Assembly: GCA_008711295.1 (NCBI GenBank)
Contig: VUYV01000180.1
Coordinates: forward strand, 124,001-188,000
Direction of reading: 5' to 3'
DNA: 64,000 nt
Source: Anarhynchus alexandrinus
Taxonomy: Eukaryota; Chordata; Aves; Charadriiformes; Charadriidae
This document shows, piece after piece, positions 23,003-35,363 of this stretch (within the stretch, counting starts at the first letter, position 1; the number at the start of each line of letters is the position of its first letter). Made by a program: the position numbers and the translations under genes. A model generated the notes under the pieces. That model saw nothing but the letters and a program-made list of their open reading frames with translations, made no database searches and was not told where the DNA came from.

Positions 23003-24580
23003 GAGGTTAGTGACCCGCTACACCGCTTAGACATACACAAGTCTATGGGGCCGGATGGGATCCGTCCAACAGTACTGAGGGAGCTAGTGGAAGCGCTCAC
23101 CAAGACACTTCCCATCATTTACCAGCAGTCCTGGCTCACTGGGGAGGTCCCAGTTGACTGGAGCTTAGAAAATGTAATGCCTATCTACAAGAAGGGCCGG
23201 AAGGAGGATCTAGGGAACTAAAGGCCTGTCAGTCTGACCTCGGTGCCAGGGAAAGCTATGGAGTAGATCATCTTGAATGCCATCACACAGCACGTACAGG
23301 ACAACCAGACGATCAGGCCCAGTCAGCATGGGTTCATGAAAGGCAGATCCTGCTTCACTAACCTGATCTCATTCTATGACAAGGTGACCCATTTAGCGGG
23401 CAAGGGAAAGGCTGTGGATGTTGTCTACCTAGACTTTAGTAAAGCCTTTGACACAGTCTCCCACAGTTTTCTCCTAGAGAAACTGGCTGCTTATGGCTTG
23501 GATTGGCATATTCTTCACTGGGTGAAAAACTGGCTGGATGGCCAGGCCCAAAGAGTTGTGGGGAATGGAGTTAAATCCAACTGGTGGTTGGTCACAAGTG
23601 GTGTTCCCCCACTCAGTACTGGGGCCAGTTCTGTTAAATATCTTATCAATGATCTGGACAAGAGGATCAAGTGCACCCTTAGTGAGTTTGCAGACGATAC
23701 TAAGTTGGGAGTGAGTGTTGATCTGCTTGAGGATAAGAAGGCTCTACAGAGGGATCTGGACAGGCTGGATCAATGGGCTGAGGCAAATGGTATGAGGTTC
23801 AACAAGGCCAAGTGCCAGGTCCTGCACTTGGGTCACAACAACCCCATGCAGCACTACAGGCTTGGGGAAGAGTGGCTGGAAAGCTGCCTGGTGGAAAAGG
23901 ACCTGGGGATGTTGGTGGACAGCCAGCTGAATATGAGCCAGTAGTGTGCCCAGGTGGCCAAGAAGGCCAACAGCATCCTGGCTTATATCAGGAACAGTGT
24001 GGCCAGCAGGACCATGGAAGTGATTGTGCCCCTGTACTCAGCACGGGTGAGGCTGCACCTCAAGTACTGTGTTCAGTTTTGGGCCCCTCACTACAAGAAA
24101 GACATTAGTGTGCTGGAGCGTGTCTAGAGAAGGGCAATGAAGCTGGTGAAGGGTCTAGAGCACAAATCTTCTGAGGAGTGGCTGAGGGAACTGGGGCTGT
24201 TTAGCCTGGAGAAAAGGAGGCTGAGGGGAGACCTTATCACTCCCTACAACTACCTGAAAGGAGGTTGTAGCAAGGTGGGGTCAGTCTCTTCTACCAAGTA
24301 ACAGGTGATAGAACAAGAGGAAGTGGCCTCAAATTGTGCCAGGGGAGGTTTAGATTGCATATTAGGAAACACTTCTTCACAGAAAGGGTTGTAAATCATT
24401 GAAACAGGCTGCCCAGGGAAGTGGTGGAGTCACCATCCCTGGAGGTGTTTAAAAGACGTGTAGAAGTNGGTGCTGAGGGACATGGTTTGGTGGTGGACTT
24501 GGCAGTGCTGGGTTAACAGTTGGACTTGGTGATCTTAAGGGTCATTAAGATTCTATGATTGCATGATTCTGTGATATCCT
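23003..24580 (+). mobile_element. CR1 LINE, 1.6 kb, with decayed reverse transcriptase
   Basis: Longest CR1 in the window. It starts inside ORF2 near 'KSMGPDGI', continues through the reverse transcriptase palm and thumb and ends at the 3' tail 'attctatgattgcatgattctg'. Visible stops (for example TAA at 23219 and TAG after 23941), the disrupted motif B and a single N at 24468 show it is dead. Confidence 0.95.
23273..23944 (+). pseudogene. CR1 ORF2 reverse transcriptase fragment (pseudogene)
   Basis: A 223-codon open piece of the CR1 ORF2 protein. Reverse transcriptase motif A appears as [14 protein letters not shown] with the catalytic Asp, and motif C as EFADDTKLG, the FADD form usual for non-LTR retrotransposons. 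Between them the conserved SGVPQG-type motif B is damaged (SGVPPLSTG). In-frame stops lie before and after, and the endonuclease domain is missing through 5' truncation, so it cannot encode an active enzyme. Confidence 0.9.
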
Positions 24581-25899
24581 AACTGCACTGTCACAACCAA
24601 TCGCAAAGGGGAAAGGTTTTGTCAGGTACCAAACCTAGAGTTGCCTCAATGATGTCTAGTGACTGTCTCCAACTAAACCAATTTATTTCCTGTTTAACCT
24701 AAGGGATACAAAGGGACCATAGCGTGACTCTGTGGAGAAAAGAAAGATCCTTTGACAGAAATCTGTCTAAGACATAGGCAAGAAATGGGAAAGCATCTTA
24801 GGCTGCCACTCCCTGTTCAGAATTTTGAAACTTGGTGCTCTGGAAAGCCTAGAGGATGTGCTTTTTTTATTCATAATGATGGCAAAGTAAAGATGGTCAG
24901 CGAGGCAGCCAGCAAATACATGGAACCAAGTCGGAATGCTGAGGCAGAAATCCTTCTGAAGGTCTGGTGGGCAGGGCAAGGCAGGGCAGGGTCACTTTCC
25001 TGAACCTGTATTAGCTTAGCTTCAAGTCCAAGGTAGTCACCATACTCCCTCTCTGCCACCAGGAAAGAGTGCATCGCTCTCTCCCCTTCCCAGCACAGGT
25101 AAAACAGTCCTGGATCTTAAATTCCCAGCAGAAAATTTGCTTGGCAATGTAGATAGTCATGAGAGAGCGCAGTGGATGGAGTATGTATTGCACCATCCCA
25201 GTGTTTTCTCTACTCAGTCTCACAATAGAGACATTTTGTGGGAACTGATAAGACCAGTTCTGTAGCAGTGGATGCTTCTTGGTTCCTCTGAAATTCTGCC
25301 TGCCTTGGAGAAAGGCCTGAGATTAAACGAGCTAGCGATCACAGCCAAATTCCTTGTTAGTTTTGCCTCACAATAAACCTGATCCCATGTTACCTCCACA
25401 TCACATTGTGTTGAAAAAGCCCTTGTGATGCTGGATGTGGAGACGCTGTAAGTCACGCCTGCCACGGGGAAGGGCTAAAAAAACCACACAAATCCTACAC
25501 GCGTGGCTAGGTCAAATGCTGCATGAACACTTTGAGCTGTGACCGCTTACTTTTGTTCTACAGGACAAAAGCTTAATAGACTGCATTTCCTGAAGCTTGA
25601 AAAGCAGCTCCAAAATATACAAGAAGCTAACTCCAGTTGGTTACAAAAGCATACAAAAGTACAAATATTAAGAAATTCAGGGAAGCCGTGACTCCTTTCT
25701 GACAAAGCAGAGGCTAACACAGTCCCCTGCTGGAAAAATCCTGTAAAAACATGCTATTTCGGTATTGTTAATTTACGTCTACAGCAAACACGGAGCTATC
25801 ATGGGCAGCTTGACAGGCAAGAGATGTCTAACAAAACCTGAGCAGTACATCAGCTAAAAAAAAAAAAATTGTTTGGGAAATCTCACCAGGCCTACATAT
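24581..25899. other. Non-coding flanking DNA
   Basis: Unique sequence; short open frames only. A GGCAG tandem (GGGCAGGGCAAGGCAGGGCAGG) is visible near 24970. No gene recognised. Confidence 0.6.
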
Positions 25900-26126
25900 A
25901 ACCTCACGTTGGACGTTAGGAAAAGGTTCTTGACCAAGAGGGTGGTCAGTCACTGGAACAGGCTCCCCAGGGCAGTGGTCATAGCACCACACCTGTCAGA
26001 GTTCAAGGACCACCTGGATGATGCTCTTAGTCTCATGGTTTAGTTTGACGCAGTCCTGTAAGGAGCAGGGAGTGGGACTCGATGGTCCTTACGGGTCCCT
26101 TCCAACTTGAGATATTCTATGATACC
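25900..26126 (+). mobile_element. CR1 LINE 3' fragment
   Basis: Shows 'cacgttggacgttaggaaaaggttcttgaccaagagggtggtcagtcactggaacaggctccccaggg' and the terminal 'gtgggactcgatggtccttacgggtcccttccaacttgagatattctatgat'. This subfamily differs from the other copies (GACTCGATGGTCC tail). 5'-truncated. Confidence 0.92.
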
Positions 26127-27838
26127 CTGGGTGTCACTCATGGGGTGCCACATTCCTGGGACTGGTGCGTAGCAGTAGGTAAAACTTTTTTCACTCTATC
26201 AGTCTCCATTGCCTTTTAGATATCAGCCTAAAACTGTCCTCACGATCATGTTCTTGGAGTAAAAGCACAGAAGTAAGCTCTGCCGCGCACGAAGGACAGC
26301 CTGCACACATTCAACAGAGGTAGGGAATGGAATCAGTGAGAATGTTCAGGAACAGGAGCATCTGAGCAAATTTTGGACTGCTAAAATCTGCACTATGTAA
26401 ATAACAGCACAGTTGTAACTGTTCACAGTAACTCAGTGAACTGTAGCTCCCGTTTCCTTCTAACAACACAAGAATTAGATTTGGGCCTGAACGGTGGCTC
26501 GAGGGCAGCCACTAAAATTAATGAAAAGCTCAGGAGATTAATTTAGCTCCAAACCCGGGCTCAGCTCCCCTTCCAAGATGATATTTAGTTCACATGAAGG
26601 AAAGAGAAAGCTCAAGTGCTGAGCACACAAGGTGAAATACAGCAAGCCTACATCCCTTTGCCAGATTCCGAAGTGTGCCTCGCAGGGAAAATTAATCTCA
26701 GATCTCATCCCAGCGTTTCTCCAAAGTGCAAATTCTGCATTTCTGGGATCCTTCAGCGTCAGCACTGTGGGACTCATGGTGTATGTACAGATACATACAC
26801 GTTTTGCCCACAGCTCCCCTGACTATTTTTGGCCTCGCGCTCCCATAACCAACAGTTACGTGCTCCCTCCTTTCCCACCCGTTGCCCTGTCATAGTGAGC
26901 AAAGGTGCCCACTGCTATCAGGTTCTTTCTGCAGGTCCATGAGGATATAAATCAGATACTCCTCAGACAAGCAGCAGCAGTTCAGAGAGACATAACCCTA
27001 TGTGAAGAAACGCTATTTAGGTTGTTTCCTCAGAAATCCGTCCCACTATGAAAAGAAATAACAATTTGTGCTGTGCCGGTAGCAGAATACACTATACCTT
27101 TTGTCTGCCTCTGCTACCATCCCAAGCTGTAATATCACCAACTTTTCAGGTCCAGGTTCAACACTACCTGAAGGAAAACTAGCCAAAGTGGCCAATTCAT
27201 TTCCCACTCACTCCCAGTTTAAAGGGCTTCTGCAGCTCTTTCCTGACACCATCCACATCTCTGAACCATCAGTCCTCCTCCTTCCACCCCCCAAACGCTG
27301 AAGACATTGCTGGGCAATGTATTTTCCTCTGGTTGCACACCACACCCTTGGAAAACATTGCCAGTGCTTCTGGGTGGGCAAGTGACAACTACCTGGCAAT
27401 AATTACAAAACAGAAAGCTGCTGGCAGAGTATTAACAGCAAAAATGCTTTTCATAAACAATAATGAAATAAAGATGGGTTTCACCTGCTGGACACAACTT
27501 ATACTGTCATTTGGAGAAATTCTGTAGGTGATTGAAAAAATGATGGTCAGTTAAAGAAAGTGCAAGAAATTGGAAACCAGTTACCCAACGAGATGAGGGA
27601 GAAAACATTGTGTTCCCATCAGACTAACAGGTCCCTCTCTCACATCTGCCATAGTGAGCGTCTACCGTCCTTTCTCACTCCTGCCTTCTGCCCCGAGTTG
27701 GCAGGCAGAGCTGCCAATCTCAGGCAAACAGTGTTATTTAAGGTTATACTTAATGCTTTAATGGTTATTTAAGGTTCCATTGTACGATACACAGGACCTG
27801 GGGAGCTTTTCTGAACCCAACGAACCCACTCACTCCTG
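26127..27838. other. Non-coding flanking DNA
   Basis: Unique sequence with no recognised gene, RNA or repeat. Confidence 0.6.
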
Positions 27839-27944
27839 AGTGTTAATACAAGTCCTGGGTTTACAAGCCCAGGTGGTGGCAGCAGGGGGCTGCAGGGTGG
27901 CCTCTGAGAGGAGAGGTCAAGAAGGAGGTGCCTCAGGAAAAGTG

Positions 27945-27952
27945 TATTTAAG
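27945..27952 (+). promoter_or_regulatory. TATA-like box of the LTR
   Basis: TATTTAAG followed by a purine-rich leader, about 105 bases inside the proposed left border, consistent with a U3 promoter. Confidence 0.4.
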
Positions 27953-28191
27953 AGGGCAGCAGCAAGGAAAAACTGTGAGAACGTCAGATAAGGAGGTGGA
28001 TGAGGTGGTCCATGTGCTGCAGATGGCTCTTCCGCAGCCTGTGGAGATCATAGGGAAGCAGGTTGCTCCCCCACCGCCTGTTGAGGACCACACCAGAGCA
28101 GATATCTACATTACAGCCATGGAGGACCCCATGCAGGAACAGGTGCCCTGAAGGAAGCTGCAGTTGTTGGAGACCCTGCACTGGAGCAGGC

Positions 28192-28354
28192 TTGTGGCAG
28201 AAACTGTGGCCCATGTTGGAACAGGTTTATTCTGAAGGACAGCAGCCCATGGAGAAGACCCACACTNTTTGTGGCAGAAACTGTGGCCCATGGGGGACCC
28301 ATGTTGGAACAGGTTTATTCTGAGGGACAGCAGCCCATGGAGAAGACCCACACT
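28192..28354 (+). repeat. Tandem duplication inside the LTR, with N at the junction
   Basis: Unit 1 (28192-28266) and unit 2 (28269-28354) both run from TTGTGGCAGAAACTGTGGCCC to AGAAGACCCACACT. Unit 2 has 11 extra bases (GGGGGACCCAT type) and one substitution. The ambiguous base 28267 lies exactly between them, so copy number may be an assembly choice. Confidence 0.85.
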
Positions 28355-28735
28355 GAAACAGGAAGGAGCAGCAGTGAGGAACTGTTATGGACAGACCCTG
28401 ACCCCCCATCCCCCTGCACTGCTTGGAGAAGGTGGGGGAAGGTAGGGGCATCAGGAATGAAAGAGTGAAGTTGAGCCTGGGGAATGAGGTGGGGGAAAGG
28501 TGGTTTAGTTTTTGTCTTTGATCCTCACCCTGCAACTCTATTTTTAATTGGCAAGAAATTATTTTTTTCCCCGAAGTCAAGTTGGTTTTGGCTGTGACGG
28601 TAATCGATAAACCATCTCTCTGTCTTTATCTCAACCCACAAGCTTGTCCATCTTACTCTCTCCCCTCCTCCTGTTGAAGAGGAGTAATAGTGGCTGAGCG
28701 GGCATCTCGCAGCCAGCCAAGGTCAACCCACCACA

Positions 28736-29159
28736 AGAAAACACATCCAAAAAAGAAAATCCCTCAAACACTTCTGAATGTGAAAAGTAAATGAGGATTT
28801 CAAATTGTGGGGAAAACATGTCTTTCCAATGATAAACAAAGAGAAAACTTGGAAAATAGGAGATTACTTTTGACCAAAGTTATAAACTGTCCTCTGTTCA
28901 AGTACACCTCGGAAGCCAAAAAAATATGTATTATTTCATACTTCTAAACTCAGTTATTAATCCCATCAAATGCCTTGTCCAAAGACTGAAGCCATCTTTT
29001 CAAATTACTCCCTACACTTTCCATTACCCATCCCATCACCCTGCATAAAGCAGTATCAATGACATTCCTACCATAAAGATGCCCCACCCCACCCCAACTC
29101 CACATGGCACCAGCCAAGTTAAGTCTATGATACATACTTATCACAAATTTCAGGTCTAT
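28736..29159. other. Spacer between LTR and the presumed ARHGEF7 3' end
   Basis: AT-rich unique sequence; nothing recognised. Confidence 0.5.
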
Positions 29160-32100
29160 TCAGATAAATCACACATGTACACAAGTATTTATTTATGCAG
29201 TTATGCAGTGATTTGATTTTCTAATGTGTCTTTCTTTCTTCCCTTTCATTATCTTCTGTCTTTGATCTCCCGCATCTCTCGCGTTACCCTAGCAGGTCAG
29301 GTTGCCAAAGTGAAAATTCCTCAGTGCAAGACAGTTTAGATCCTCCTTCTAACCCCTCTAAACAACCCTTGCTTTGTTTTATTTTCCAGGCATCAATTTG
29401 CTATTATAAAAGACTACCAAAAGGCCCTTTGAATACAGTACACCAACTACTAAATCAAAGACGTTATTTATATGACAGGCAAAAAAAAAATAATATTAAA
29501 GCAATTTTCCTTCTTAATCTCATAGCCCACATATTAGATGAAATGTAACACTTCATAGGCTAGGGGAAAAATCATGGTTTAATTACAACAATGTAGCATA
29601 AACACTTTAGTAGTCGATACCAGGATATTATTGTGACGTCTAAACTAAACTTGAGTTCTCCACAGATACCGTAAACAGACACTCTAAATTCCCTAAATGA
29701 TTGGCATTAAGAAGGTTTATACAAAGGCGGTCAGTTGTTTAATCTTTAAGATGTCATGACATGGTGAGACAAACACACATACATCAGTAAGTACAGAGAA
29801 ATTTTATGCTACATTTTGGACAGTTCAGAACTGAAAGTGCTTCACATCTATAGGATAAGAAATGGCTTCATCTCCTCATCCCTAAATGATGAGAGCAAAG
29901 AAATAACCCTTTAATAGGTTAAATAAACAGTGCCCCATTTATCCATGCTTATATAAAGTTTCCAACAATTCAGAAAGTCCATGGTGAAATTTACAATCTA
30001 TATACAGTATAACAAATTGTCAAAGAAAAAAGTTCAGATATTCCTTGGTTCCCAAAAGCCTGAAGCTCGCTCTCTGCAATAGAGACAAAAGCTACCTATT
30101 TTTTAAAAAAATTCATCATCCCAATCCACCTTGAATAAAATCAGTCCCTAAGTCCTGGTCATATTTAACAACTGCTTAATCCCAGTGTTTAAGGCATGTT
30201 CATTAGATGTCAGTATAGGGGTACTGTCAGAAATTATAATAATCACAGGTACTAAGAGTCAGCAGATTTACAAAGCAACGCCACTCTTTACAATATAATG
30301 TAGAAGAAATTGTTATGATGGAAGTTGTTCCTGAGTTAAAATTTGCTAAATACTGCTAAGATTCACGTTTTCCTTTTACACTTCTTCCTCTGGAATGTCC
30401 TTTCACATACGCTCAATTGAAAATTAAAATTCACTCTGAAAACAGCCTGAATGTCAGAAAGTTAAAGTGTTAGCAAAATTCTAATTATGTTGGCATTCCC
30501 AAATCTAAATTTAGCCAAGATGCTATGAATTTGCAGGGTTTAGTATCACTTAGGCTTTTAGCAAGAGTATTTTCTAAATATGAAGATAATTATAAATGTC
30601 AGTCCACATTTTTGTGCAAATGCAAACAACAGAAAAAGATTTTGGTCTCAAAAATTATCATAAATTTAAAGTTCTGTGAATACATGTAACTCAGATATTG
30701 TAGGCTTTTTTAGTTTTCTTATCCAGTCTGCTCCTTTAGAATTAAAGGAAGACATTTTTAAATTGTAGGAACACAAATTAAAATACCTACAAATATATTC
30801 AGCTTTTTAAATCGGACAATTAATTGTCTATTCAGATTCTTAAGTATCCATTCCCACAGAATTGTTCCTCAAGTATGTAATCACTGACATTCTTTCCTAT
30901 TTAAAAAAAGCTGTTCTTGGCTGAGAAAAGTGGATAGCTTTAAAAATAGATTTTGCATTAGATTCAAAATGTGCACGACAACTCCTACCACCCTAATCAT
31001 CCTGGCTCCGACTCATTAAAGTTCACATAAACATTTGCTCGAGTCCGAGCACTAAATCTAACAGGAGTTAATGGGCACTAGAAAATCAGGATGACAAAAA
31101 GTGCGACTCGGGTCTGTGCTATACCTGCACTTCTGACTGTCAACTGAAGAAAAACCCCTCAGAAAATTGCACTGTCTGGAGTTTGATCCAAATTTTGCTG
31201 AAATGAGTGAAACACTTACAATGAGCTTTAATGGGATTAGTATTTTAAGTGCTCCAACTGAAGCTCACCATTTGCAGTGACGTAGCATTTCCTATTTCAA
31301 ATACAAGAAAGGATTGCAGTAATTGCACCTATCAGACTAGGGAATAAATGTTCATTTATGTGTTTTCAAATTTGTCAGCAGTGCAAATTATGAATTACAG
31401 TATGATTTAAGAAAAATAATCTTATTTCCAGATCTGTTTCCATTTAAAATCCTAGTAGGACAGAAACCAGCAACACGCTGAGAAAACAGGGTGGGAAAGG
31501 AATGACTCCGCTTCCACAGTCTGGGAATTCCAAACAGAGTCTGACATAGTGGTATACAAACAAAGCTCTGAATGAAGTTTGGCCTAGCCCACGTGTCTTA
31601 TGCACAAAGGTTAGCTAAAATTTAATTGTTGTGACCATAAAATATAAATAGCAACAATTTATTCACAAAAGTCTGGATTAGATTGATTTTTTTTTTGCTT
31701 TAACAAACTGTATGATCTATTAAATTATCAGCCAGCTGCATGTTTAAGCACAACAATAGAAAATGTAGTACATAAACACCTAAAAATCACAGTCATAAAA
31801 AGCAGGCAAGTACATCAGTCTTTTGGTGGTCAAAGCACAACAGATTAGTCTGCCAAACAAGTGTAAGTGAACGTAAATCACGGGCATTCGTTTTGTTAAA
31901 AATCATTTCTACTGTCAATAAACAATTTCCTGTATTTTAATACTGTTCTTAAAGAATTGTAAACTGTTTAAAAATGTATGCAGAGACATAAATAACAGTA
32001 AAGGATTTAAATACAGTGATCAATAGGAAAAACAGGTTTTTAAATTTGCATGTGTGATGAGTGAGTGGGTAATTTGGAACAAATCCATCATTATCCATAA

Positions 32101-32573
32101 AGAACTCTGACCTTTCTTAGGTAAGACAGTACTGCCCTCATTTCTAACACTTGTGACCATTATAATAACAAGAGAAAAAAAAATAACATATCGGCCCTGA
32201 TACATCAATCACATATGCATTCAAAATTACAGATATTTACAAGAAAAATATATATTTAATTAAAAAGCCACTGAAAAAACATGGACTTTTAGTCAGGTGC
32301 TGCTCTTTCTGCAAAATGAGGTAATTTAGATGCAAACAAATTAAGTTTAGTACAGTTCAGGATCCACGGTCTCCACACTTAAAGTACAGATTGCTTCAGT
32401 AAATGGCTTGACTGTTTCTATATGTTCAGAGCAAGAAATCACTAGATCCAGTTAAATCCTGTTTTGTAGTGCTCTTGATGCAACACTGACTAATGTCAGA
32501 AGGCTTCCCAGCTCAGTTTTACAACTGGTCTTTCAATAGAAAGAAAAAGGGAAAAACAAAGAAAAAAAAGTAG
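29160..32573 (-). other. ARHGEF7: Probable ARHGEF7 3' untranslated region
   Basis: Starts directly after the TAA of the terminal coding exon. It runs about 3.4 kb of AT-rich, repeat-free sequence without long open frames, up to a polyadenylation signal at 29188-29193. The absence of CR1 or LTR insertions contrasts with the flank to the left. The extent is inferred from the signal and composition, not from transcripts; earlier AATAAA sites would give shorter forms. Confidence 0.5.
29188..29193 (-). terminator. ARHGEF7: Candidate distal polyadenylation signal of ARHGEF7
   Basis: AATAAA on the minus strand, followed within about 10-25 bases by a GT-rich stretch (TTGTGTACATGTGTGATTT). That is the normal layout of hexamer plus downstream element. 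Confidence 0.45.
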
Positions 32574-32696
32574 TTATAAGTTGGTTTCATCCCAGGATGG
32601 ATCATTCATGTTCTTTAGAACTTTTCTAACAAGCTTCTCCAAGTCCTTGCGAGCTCTTTGTTCTTCTTCTAATGATTTCTTCATCTTTTTGTTATC
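32574..32696 (-). CDS. ARHGEF7: ARHGEF7 terminal coding exon: coiled coil and PDZ ligand
   Basis: Last coding exon of beta-PIX, a Rac/Cdc42 exchange factor and scaffold. The 40 codons begin DNKKMKKSLEEEQRAR and end NDPSWDETNL then TAA. The heptad-rich Lys/Glu segment is the C-terminal coiled coil through which PIX proteins oligomerise. The last residues TNL form the class I PDZ ligand known to bind Shank and Scribble. The acceptor is TATTAAACAG|GAT, phase 0. The sequence is almost identical to mammalian beta-PIX as I remember it (Ser for Ala before WDETNL). ARHGEF6 lacks this PDZ ending, so the paralogue assignment is firm. Confidence 0.97.
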   Translation of the reverse strand, partial: DNKKMKKSLEEEQRARKDLEKLVRKVLKNMNDPSWDETNL

Positions 32697-35308
32697 CTGT
32701 TTAATAGAGACAGAAATATTACTGGTTTGGGTTTTTTGTTGTTTTGTGGTGTTTTTTTTTAACAGATCTTTTCTGATCACACATACATTGTCAATTGCAA
32801 ATTCTGAAGGCTCTTTTCAGTAAGACTGCTATTAGCTGTTTGAAAGCAAAGCCTTCTATTAAAATTTCACAAATTACACACAGTAACTTCACGCAATGCA
32901 ACAAAAAACACCAAATGGAAACCGAGCTATTTCCTGTTTATACTTGGGGGGCCTTTATAATGCAAGTGCTAGTAACAGATCAATCTTGAATTCTTCTGCT
33001 CAAATCTGATCCATGAAGAGTAGAATATATTTATTGTTAATGAAGAAGGGAAATAGAGCAAAAAGTAGAATAAATTCCCCTCTAAGAGCCTTCCTCAGAA
33101 AAGCTTCTTAAAACCTAATGCAAATTAACTTGCTTCATTAAGAAAGTAAATAGTTGAAAGGAGCATCTTGAAAACGATTATGCTCTCTGGAAAGTGACTA
33201 AATTTTAAACCAGACAGATGACTACCAACAGTCTAAGAGGAGTCTCAATTTCAAGCAACACCGCCACTCTGCATGTATATTAATGAGTCAGTCAGTCCTC
33301 AATATTTAGGGCCATCAGGTAATACTGAAATACCATGGACAACAGGACCATAAGGATGTCACTGACCAAACTGCAGTAACGCTTACATTGTTTAATCCTG
33401 TACAGGCCAAGGTGATGCTGACAACAGTGGGGAAGCAACCAGAAGGTAAGACAACATTACATTAAGGCCCCAAGACAACAAGCTTATGGGTGTTTAACAA
33501 AACACAGGTCTGCAACCCAGGGGTCCCACCGGACTCCCATCGGCTGTCATTTACAGACATTTCTAGAAACAGGATGGGATCAACAGCTGCTGCCTCCTTA
33601 ATTCTATTCCCTCCCAAAGTCTGTTGAGAAATTCAGAAATTTCATTCTTTTCTTGTAGGTACAGATTTAATTTATTTTCCTTTTAATTTATTTATTTCTT
33701 TACTGCCAATTCAGGACTGTACTATTCAAGTGTAGCGCCTGTGGAGCAACAGCTATGAATAACCTACGGAAGCTGCTATGGGAGGGCTCCCACTTTGCGT
33801 GGTAACTCTCACCAAGAGGCAGTCTAGTGTCTACACCAGCCACTGCACTGTGTACTCCCAGAGAGCCTTCATCCATGAAGAGTGCACGTGGTCACTTGGG
33901 ACCTTCCCAGCTCACAGATTATTTCTGCCACTTCTCCAGTCGGCAACATCACAGCAGCAGACCAATAAATGTTTCTAAGGTGACATTCCTGATATACAAG
34001 AAAATAAACTCAGGCTTGAATAGGTCTTGGCCTTGGAAGATTTGAGATTCTGAAAAGACCATCTAATTTGGAAAGGCATCAGAAAACAGAGCTGTTGCTT
34101 GAAGCTCAGGAGAAGGTGACTTTTTGTTTGGGGTCACCCAGAGATCTTCGGGGCTTCAGTGAGGCAGCATGTTTATCCTTTGCACAAAAGCAGCCAGGCC
34201 ATAGGAACATTAGTGGCTTATTACTACCACTTGTATTAAGTGAATTGTATTTTTAAAAAGACTGTCAAATTTGCATCAAATCTGGGATACGCATGCTTTT
34301 TATGTTGAAAACAGCAAAAATTAAGTATTTAAGATGCTAACTGTCCTATTTCAAGGAACATGCACCACATACTTAGAAATACTGAGCATGCTTACAGATG
34401 AACAGAGAATCTGAATTCATGTTTATAGCCCAAAACCTACAGTAATTTGAATATAAATCTATTTTACATTAAGGCAGAAGATTTTTATCTGACTTCCTGA
34501 GCCATAGGTCTGTTAAGGTCAGTTAGGAAATTCAAATATCGGAAAGTGAGGATAATTTAATGCTTTTTCGCCTACACATTAAGCAACGACTACATGCAGC
34601 AACATTAACATGCTGTGTCCCGACAAGAATAAAAGATATTTTTAAACAACTCACTTTGGATACTTAAGCTTAAAACATCAGCTGCAACTTCCATACTAGC
34701 AACTTGGGTGAGATCTTGCAGTTCCCCCACATGACAAAGCAACACCCTAAGCTAACCTGAAGCCATCATTAAAAAAAGGCCACATGACAGACACTGAAAA
34801 GGACTCATCTCCCAAAATAAGAGGTTTCAAACACTGATTCATAAAAGGTGTTCAGGTTATTGAAAGACAAAACCTTAATAGGGTTAATAAAGGCCTAAAT
34901 AGATCCAGACATTCATACTACTAGAATTATCTATTCCAATAAATACTATTTCACAGTCTCTGTAAGCCTATTTTGCTGGTGATACAGCAGAACTGAATTT
35001 GCTTAACGCTTTCAACATTTCACAAATTACAACATCCACATATAAGTGAAACACAGCTTAGTAAGTCACCTCAGAGACAGGATACTTAACACTCTTCTCA
35101 AAGGCTGGTGCTCCAAGGACAGATGACAAGCACAAGAAGCTGCTTTTTGTCAAATTGGTATGTTTTAAAAGTGCTTTTACTTTTAAATTTAGTGCAAAAT
35201 TCAAGTTAATTCCTGTCAAGTGCATCAACTTATAAGCCATATTGATTTTATAATAAGCCTTCCATCTTTCCGTTCTCCATGTTGCTATAAATGTAGCAAG
35301 TTACCAAC
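32697..35308 (-). other. ARHGEF7: ARHGEF7 intron before the terminal exon
   Basis: About 2.6 kb, AT-rich. The donor is GTTGGT, weaker than the other donors in this gene, and the acceptor is TTAAACAG. No repeat or second gene recognised. Confidence 0.85.
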
Positions 35309-35363
35309 CTGTCTTAACTCCTGTACTTCATCCTTTAATGCATATACTGTATCAACAAGGCTT
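35309..35363 (-). CDS. ARHGEF7: ARHGEF7 exon: start of the coiled coil
   Basis: A 55-base exon, one leading base then 18 codons reading SLVDTVYALKDEVQELRQ. Regularly spaced Leu and Val mark the N-terminal part of the C-terminal coiled coil. The leading A completes a Lys codon with the AA left by the exon at 36007. The acceptor is ATTTTAG|A and the donor CAG|GTTGGT, which departs from consensus at several positions and could make inclusion of this exon sensitive to regulation (inference). Confidence 0.96.

Larger units (their letters stand above)
27839..28735 (+). mobile_element. Solo LTR of a second avian ERV family
   Basis: The right end (GGTCAACCCACCACA), the block 'gtctttatctcaacccacaagc' and the 'ggcaagaaatta...ccccgaagtcaagttggttttggctgtgacggtaat' segment are typical of a widespread avian ERV LTR that I recognise by pattern. 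The left boundary is uncertain (between about 27800 and 27860). A TATTTAAG box sits at 27945. The middle carries a tandem duplication with one N. Open frames here are short and not retroviral. Confidence 0.75.
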
